Source: Actinomycetes bacterium
Lineage (GTDB): Bacteria > Actinomycetota > Thermoleophilia > Gaiellales > Gaiellaceae
NCBI GenBank assembly: GCA_030624785.1
Contig: JAUXJK010000171.1
Span: 1-5,254 of the forward strand
Direction of reading: 5' to 3'
DNA: 5,254 bases
Within the stretch, counting starts at the first letter, position 1, and every line of letters begins with the position of its first letter. This document shows, one piece after another, positions 5,097-5,254 of the stretch. A model generated the notes under the pieces. That model had not been told where the DNA came from. It ran no database searches and saw nothing but the letters and a program-made list of their open reading frames with translations. The position numbers and the translations under genes are program-made.

Positions 5097-5254
5097 CTTC
5101 TGATGCCCTCGGAGCCATCGATGGCAAGAAGAACCGCTTCGGACGTGATCGGCAGTTCGTTCACGTGAATCCCGAGAGATGCGAGGGCGTTGCCGATTGC
5201 GGCGGGCACGGGCGGAACCGCGGTCTCTCCCAAACCGTGTACCTCAGCGCCTAC
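5093..5254 (-). CDS. Molybdenum hydroxylase large (molybdopterin) subunit, C-terminal fragment
   Basis: Only the last 53 residues are in the window; the gene continues past the right edge. The fragment reads VHGLGETAVPPVPAAIGNAL, then HVNELPIT (residues 30-37 of the fragment), which is the C-terminal signature of xanthine dehydrogenase-family molybdopterin subunits. Glu10 of the fragment (codon at 5227-5225) in the GLGE motif corresponds to the catalytic glutamate (Glu1261 in bovine xanthine oxidase) that activates the Mo-OH group for attack on the substrate. Its TGA overlaps the ATG of the [2Fe-2S] subunit. The short tail after the conserved block ends in IRR. Family placement is firm; the substrate (purine, aldehyde, N-heterocycle, CO) cannot be told, because the residues that discriminate lie outside the window. 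Confidence 0.92.
   Translation of the reverse strand, partial: VGAEVHGLGETAVPPVPAAIGNALASLGIHVNELPITSEAVLLAIDGSEGIRR

Noticed and set aside
4752..5168. 138-aa plus-strand frame opposite the [2Fe-2S] and large subunit genes
   Set aside because: Antisense to a gene with all eight cluster cysteines; no motif of its own.

Overview
The window is GC-rich bacterial DNA with tightly packed genes and frequent 4- to 8-bp gene overlaps. Codon choice (gag, ctc, gtc, tcg and cgc favoured, one GTG start) and the mix of families fit an actinobacterium, or a Chloroflexota-like soil or marine lineage. That assignment is inference from composition; no rRNA or other marker gene is present. No mobile element, CRISPR array or tRNA is visible.

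Left half, plus strand (2-3312): a partial larC (its first few codons lie before the window), then larE overlapping it by 8 bp. After a gap of about 200 bp comes a fold-type III PLP enzyme of the D-threonine aldolase / D-serine dehydratase family. LarC and LarE catalyse the nickel-insertion and sulfur-transfer steps in making the nickel-pincer nucleotide (NPN) cofactor of LarA-type 2-hydroxyacid racemases and epimerases. larB and larA are not in the window; larB probably lies upstream. A 70-codon reading frame fills the gap and forms ATGA overlaps with both larE and the PLP enzyme gene. It is either a small translationally coupled gene or a coincidence.

Right half, minus strand (3309-5254), read right to left: the C-terminal end of a molybdenum hydroxylase large subunit (xanthine dehydrogenase family), its [2Fe-2S] small subunit joined by an ATGA overlap, an 81-bp gap, then a short MetE-like zinc methyltransferase of 416 residues. 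The two halves converge, and the stop codons of the PLP enzyme (TAG) and the MetE-like gene (TAA) overlap, so there is no intergenic terminator. A 14-bp perfect inverted repeat lies about 100 bp inside the 3' end of the PLP enzyme gene.

How the genes may work together (inference): the left half combines NPN cofactor synthesis with a D-amino-acid lyase, suggesting a module that handles stereoisomers of hydroxy acids or hydroxy amino acids. The right half combines substrate hydroxylation with a methyl-transfer protein, suggesting catabolism of a methylated heterocycle or similar compound. I see no new class of system. The points most worth checking are the MetE-like/Mo-hydroxylase pairing, the three-cysteine LarE, the bridging 70-aa frame and the intragenic inverted repeat.
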